Shown here: piece by piece, positions 60,799 through 64,000 of the stretch | How the letters are laid out: every line of letters starts with the position of its first letter | How positions within the stretch are numbered: position 1 is the first letter of the stretch | Origin: Afipia sp. | Lineage (GTDB): Bacteria > Pseudomonadota > Alphaproteobacteria > Rhizobiales > Xanthobacteraceae | Direction of reading: 5' to 3' | DNA: 64,000 bases | NCBI GenBank assembly: GCA_017308575.1 | Contig: JAFKEQ010000006.1 | Location: 5,001 to 69,000, forward strand | Translations under genes and position numbers: made by a program | Notes under the pieces: model-generated | Told to the model about the DNA's origin: nothing | The model's input: the letters and a program-made list of their open reading frames with translations, nothing else | Database searches by the model: none

Positions 60799-61277
60799 GC
60801 GTCGTTCTCTCCACGGACCAGCGTGAAGAAATCGACCCGCGTTGCTGCCGTCTGCGCCTGCTGATGCGCGCGTTTCTGTTGTTGTGCCGCTTGCAGCGGT
60901 GCGATCACCTGTTGCTCGATTGTGGCGCGATACTGTTGATGCTGCCACAGTGCGTCACACAGCGCGGCAAGCCGCGCCTTGCGGGCATCACGGCCCAGCA
61001 CATAGGAGAAGCCGGTTTCGCCGCTGTCGAGGCGCACAGCCGCGCGCGTTACGGTCGCTTCACCTACATTGAATGGCGCGCCATTCCCGCCGATCCGCCC
61101 GCGCAGCATCACCAGTCCTGTTTCGGCCGGTCGTACATCCTTCACGGGAATGTCGTTGACAGGAACACAATGACCGATCTGCGTCAGCGCTTCGCTGATG
61201 GCGTCGCTACTTGCCTGCGCCAGCACCGCCATCGCGTTGCGTCTCGCTGCATCTGTTCGTTGGTCCATATGCGACAT
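60795..61277 (-). CDS. phnG: PhnG, C-P lyase core subunit
   Basis: 160 aa from the ATG at 61277; an ATG at 61268 is an alternative. Start segment RRNAMAVLAQASSDAISEALTQIG and the core ETGLVMLRGRIGGNGAPFNVGEATVTRAAVRLDSGETGFSYVLGRDARKARLAALCDAL match PhnG. It is the first gene of the operon. The divergent regulator gene phnF lies upstream. Confidence 0.93.
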   Translation of the reverse strand: MSHMDQRTDAARRNAMAVLAQASSDAISEALTQIGHCVPVNDIPVKDVRPAETGLVMLRGRIGGNGAPFNVGEATVTRAAVRLDSGETGFSYVLGRDARKARLAALCDALWQHQQYRATIEQQVIAPLQAAQQQKRAHQQAQTAATRVDFFTLVRGENDA

Positions 61278-61290
61278 CGATCTTGCGCAA

Positions 61291-61314
61291 AGTTGTCTAG
61301 TTTACTAGACAACT
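61291..61314. promoter_or_regulatory. Operator between phnG and phnF
   Basis: AGTTGTCTAG (61291-61300) and CTAGACAACT (61305-61314) form a perfect 10-bp inverted repeat with a TTTA spacer, between the divergent starts of phnG and phnF. It is the probable binding site of PhnF. Confidence 0.8.
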
Positions 61315-61356
61315 CATGAATGCGTCCGATGACACCTTGATGACAGCGAGCCGCCT

Positions 61357-62109
61357 ATGCTCACGCGATCACCGCGCCGCTCCGGAAGAAATCATTTGTT
61401 AGACCGCGGCGTCATGCTGTGGCGCTGTATTGCCGATGATTACGAGCAGATGATTCTCGTCGGCAAACATGAGAACGGCGCGCGCCTGCCGCCCGAGGCC
61501 GAAATCGCCACGCGCTACGGCGTGAATCGGCATACTGTACGCCGGGCGATCGCCGAACTGGCGGCGCGCGGTCTGGTTCGTACCGAGCGCGGCAGTGGAA
61601 CTTATGTCCGAACCGATAAACTCGATTATCGCATCGGCCGCATCACACGCTTTTCCGAGATCATGGCAGCCTCCGGCCACGAAGCGGAGGGGCGCTTACA
61701 AAGTCATCGGTTCGAAGACGCAACCGATGAGGTGGCGGCGCGGCTGGGACTCAATCCCGGCGCTCAGGTGGTGCGGCTTGATATTGTTCGGTCGGCGGAT
61801 CGCGTGCCGATCTCCGTCGCCTCGACCTGGCTCTGCGCAGAACGCTTTCACGATGCGGCGCGTGTTTTCCGCCAGACTCGTTCGGTGACCCGTATGCTGG
61901 AGCATTACGGGGTTGGCGAGTTTCGCCGCAAATGGACGCGCATCAGCGCGGCGTTCGCCGATGCCGTTGATGCCGGACGGTTGCGCTTGTCCGTGCATCG
62001 GCCGGTGCTGGTGGTGGAAAGCGTGGATTGCTCCACCGGCGATCAGCCGCTGCTGACCACCCGTGGCCGATTTTCTGCCGACCGCATCGCTCTGACGGTT
62101 GAAAGCTAG
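61357..62109 (+). CDS. phnF: PhnF, GntR/UTRA-family repressor
   Basis: 250 aa from the ATG at 61357; an ATG at 61414 is an alternative start. N-terminal winged helix-turn-helix (LPPEAEIATRYGVNRHTVRRAIAELAARGLVRTERGSGTYV), C-terminal UTRA ligand domain (about residues 100-245). In other bacteria PhnF represses phosphonate genes. It is divergent from the phnG operon across the inverted repeat at 61291. Confidence 0.92.
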   Translation: MLTRSPRRSGRNHLLDRGVMLWRCIADDYEQMILVGKHENGARLPPEAEIATRYGVNRHTVRRAIAELAARGLVRTERGSGTYVRTDKLDYRIGRITRFSEIMAASGHEAEGRLQSHRFEDATDEVAARLGLNPGAQVVRLDIVRSADRVPISVASTWLCAERFHDAARVFRQTRSVTRMLEHYGVGEFRRKWTRISAAFADAVDAGRLRLSVHRPVLVVESVDCSTGDQPLLTTRGRFSADRIALTVES

Positions 62110-62239
62110 GATAACGTCGGCACCCTTCTCGTGCGTCATACAGGTGTCGTGAAGGCGTCGTTTATCCAGACCCTGCGCTCGATAGCGAGCGATTCCGAGA
62201 GGCATCCATTACAGCGATGGATATGAAGGCGAAAATCGG

Positions 62240-63373
62240 ATGCGGATCGTCGGCGGGCAAGTGCTTCAAGATGGGGCGTTAATCGAAGGGGATCTCGCCG
62301 TCGATGAAGACAGTGGACTGATCGCGGCCGACGGTCATGGCCGCGTCATTGATGCACGTGGACTGCATGTACTGCCCGGTATCGTCGATATCCACGGCGA
62401 CGCATTCGAGCGGCAGATCATGCCCCGGCCCGGCGTCGGATTTCCGATCGATGTCGCGCTGAAAGACAGCGATCGTCAGTGCATCGGCAACGGCATCACG
62501 ACTGTTTTTCACGGAGTGACATGCTCGTGGGAGCCGGGACTGCGCGGCATCGACAATGCGCGAACGATCCTTGAAACGATCGAGGCCAATCAGGCGTCGT
62601 TCGCTGCTGATACGCGCTTTCATTTGAGGCACGAAACCTACAATCTCGAGGCCGAGCAGGAAGTGACCCGCTGGGTGGCTGACGGCCGCGTCGGAATGCT
62701 CGCGTTTAATGATCATCTGCCGGGACCTGACACGCCGCCGCGTGCGCGCAAGGTGGTGCAGATGGCAGAGCGGGCAGGATTGTCGGAAAATGAACTCAAC
62801 AATTTGGTAACGCGTCTGCAGGGCCTCGCCAATGAGGTGCCGGGCGCGATTGCGCGACTCGCGGCGGCAGCCGACAAGGCCGGAACGCCGACGTTGTCGC
62901 ATGACGATATGAGTCCGGAGCAGCGACGCTGGTTTCGTGACCTGAATTGCCGCGTGGCCGAGTTTCCGACCACGGTCGAAACTGCACAGGATGCGGTGGA
63001 TGCCGGTGATGACATTGTGCTTGGTGCGCCGAATGTCGTGCGTGGCGGCAGCCATATCGGTTGGATCGGTGCGGCGGAGATGATTGCACAGGGGCGGTGC
63101 ACGATCCTTGCGTCTGACTATTACTATCCGGCGCCGTTGCTGGCGGCCTATCGGCTTGCGGCCGATGGCATTGTCACATTGCCGCAGGCGTGGACTTATG
63201 TGTCCGAACGTCCGGCAAGGGCCGCGCGCCTCGCCGACCGCGGCGTCCTCGAACAGGGCAGGCGGGCTGACATCGTGCTGGTGGATGCGACGGACTCACG
63301 CCGGCCGCAGGTGGTTGCCGCGATTTGCGCGGGACAACTCGCCTATGTCGCCGCGCCCAACCGTCTGCAATAG
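62240..63373 (+). CDS. Second PhnM-like amidohydrolase
   Basis: 377 aa. Amidohydrolase fold with VLPGIVDIHGDAFERQIMPRPG, in which the second His of the PhnM metal motif HxDH is replaced by Ala. Other conserved segments are intact: GNGITTVFHGVTCSWEPG, TLSHDDMS, GAPNVVRGGSHIGWIG and LASDYYYPAP. Its first paralogue is phnM at 55611. It may act on a related ribosyl phosphonate or a different stage. The DUF1045 gene begins seven bases after the stop. Confidence 0.87.
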   Translation: MRIVGGQVLQDGALIEGDLAVDEDSGLIAADGHGRVIDARGLHVLPGIVDIHGDAFERQIMPRPGVGFPIDVALKDSDRQCIGNGITTVFHGVTCSWEPGLRGIDNARTILETIEANQASFAADTRFHLRHETYNLEAEQEVTRWVADGRVGMLAFNDHLPGPDTPPRARKVVQMAERAGLSENELNNLVTRLQGLANEVPGAIARLAAAADKAGTPTLSHDDMSPEQRRWFRDLNCRVAEFPTTVETAQDAVDAGDDIVLGAPNVVRGGSHIGWIGAAEMIAQGRCTILASDYYYPAPLLAAYRLAADGIVTLPQAWTYVSERPARAARLADRGVLEQGRRADIVLVDATDSRRPQVVAAICAGQLAYVAAPNRLQ

Positions 63374-63379
63374 TGCGGC

Positions 63380-64000
63380 ATGGACTGTCGCTACGCGATC
63401 TATTTCGTACCGCCGCCGGACAGCGTGCTCTACCGATTTGGCGCGTCAGTCCTGGGGTATGATAGCCATCGCGGAGAAAGCCTGGATTTTCCGGATGGTG
63501 TTCCGGCCGGGTGGCCGGAGATTGTCCGCGAGCCGCAAGTCTACGGCTTTCATGCGACGCTGAAGGCACCGTTTCGTCTCGCTGACGGCTATCGCGAATC
63601 CGATCTGCTGGAGGCGTTTGCAGCGGGCTTGCCGGGCCAAACTGCCGTGCAGGGCGGACTGCTGGCTATTCGGCCTATCGGATCGTTCGTCGCCATGACC
63701 CCCACCGTGCCTGACACCCCTGTGAACGCGCTGGCGGCGACATGCGTGCGCGCGTTCGATCGATTTCGCGCGCCGCTCTCGGATGACGAGCGTGCGAAAC
63801 GTCTGCAGGCGCCGCTGACCCCGGCGCAGCGCGCTCATCTGGAACAATGGGGCTATCCCTATGTGTTCGACGCATTTCGATTCCATATGACGTTGACCGG
63901 CTCTGTGGATGCCGACCGGCACGCGGAGGCGCTCGCCTATCTGACCGGCGCTTTTGCGCAACTGCCGGATGCGCAAACACTGTGCATCGATCGTATCTCC
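63380..64000 (+). CDS. DUF1045 phosphonate-metabolism protein (incomplete)
   Basis: Partial: 207 residues before the window ends without a stop codon. It begins MDCRYAIYFVPPPDSVLYRFG. Two HxT motifs (HATLKAPF near residue 60 and HMTLTG near residue 172) fit the 2H phosphoesterase fold of the DUF1045/TIGR03223 family, which is found in phn operons. It may hydrolyse cyclic ribosyl phosphate in the C-P lyase pathway. Not all of the gene is visible. Confidence 0.87.
   Translation, partial: MDCRYAIYFVPPPDSVLYRFGASVLGYDSHRGESLDFPDGVPAGWPEIVREPQVYGFHATLKAPFRLADGYRESDLLEAFAAGLPGQTAVQGGLLAIRPIGSFVAMTPTVPDTPVNALAATCVRAFDRFRAPLSDDERAKRLQAPLTPAQRAHLEQWGYPYVFDAFRFHMTLTGSVDADRHAEALAYLTGAFAQLPDAQTLCIDRIS

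Overview
The window is a stretch of an alphaproteobacterial chromosome, most likely order Hyphomicrobiales (Rhizobiales), family Nitrobacteraceae/Bradyrhizobiaceae (Bradyrhizobium, Rhodopseudomonas or Afipia type). The grounds are: high GC content; a fliF-fliG-fliH-fliN-flbD operon beside a SciP-type CtrA inhibitor; homospermidine synthase with a leadered ornithine decarboxylase; DUF1153, BA14K and DUF1007 proteins; and a PmtA-type methyltransferase. The genus is an inference. I see no prophage, insertion sequence, integrase or CRISPR array. Base use looks even, so this reads as core or long-resident chromosome.

Layout. 1-12 kb: metabolic and hypothetical genes (DUF5996 protein, glutathione transferase, FAA hydrolase, metallo-beta-lactamase fold hydrolase, DUF3775, SDR, initiator tRNA, two divergent NAD(P)-dependent oxidoreductases, AraC regulator, cupin, GNAT, MFS transporter). 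A striking 129-base element at 1926-2054 can fold into a five-way junction. 12-14.3 kb: sodB, crcB and a pair of half-size permeases. 14.3-20 kb: a perfect Zur-box palindrome followed by a tightly packed zinc operon (His-rich membrane microprotein, ABC ATPase, permease, binding protein, COG0523 GTPase, WD40 propeller) and an MgtC-like protein. 20-26.1 kb: a polyamine region on the minus strand (ornithine decarboxylase behind a structured leader, GNAT, RidA, two Rnk/GreA-like proteins, homospermidine synthase). 26.2-33.4 kb: M3 peptidase, DUF1007 and NicO nickel/cobalt exporter, ferrochelatase, two related palindromic repeat elements in opposite orientation, SPFH/NfeD pair. 33.4-44.6 kb: HxlR regulator divergent from a carboxymuconolactone decarboxylase-like gene across two copies of one operator, KdsD-type isomerase, outer-membrane barrel, serine hydrolase, BA14K protein, membrane glycosyltransferase, RecD/Dda-like helicase, aminotransferase, SRPBCC protein. 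44.6-52.8 kb: flagellar genes, with a sigma-54 promoter match upstream of fliK. 53-55 kb: mnmA and pmtA. 55-64 kb: a C-P lyase cluster (phnGHIJKLMN on the minus strand) divergent from phnF, a second phnM-like gene and a DUF1045 gene that runs off the window end. A perfect inverted repeat lies between phnG and phnF.

How the parts may work together. The zinc operon combines uptake (ABC transporter) with metal handling (COG0523 GTPase, His-rich peptide), and the Zur box implies induction on zinc starvation. Ornithine decarboxylase makes putrescine, which homospermidine synthase turns into sym-homospermidine. FlbD (sigma-54 activator), the sigma-54 promoter of fliK-flgD and SciP suggest a Caulobacter-like flagellar cascade. 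PhnG-N break down alkylphosphonates under the likely control of PhnF; the phnCDE transporter genes are not in the window.
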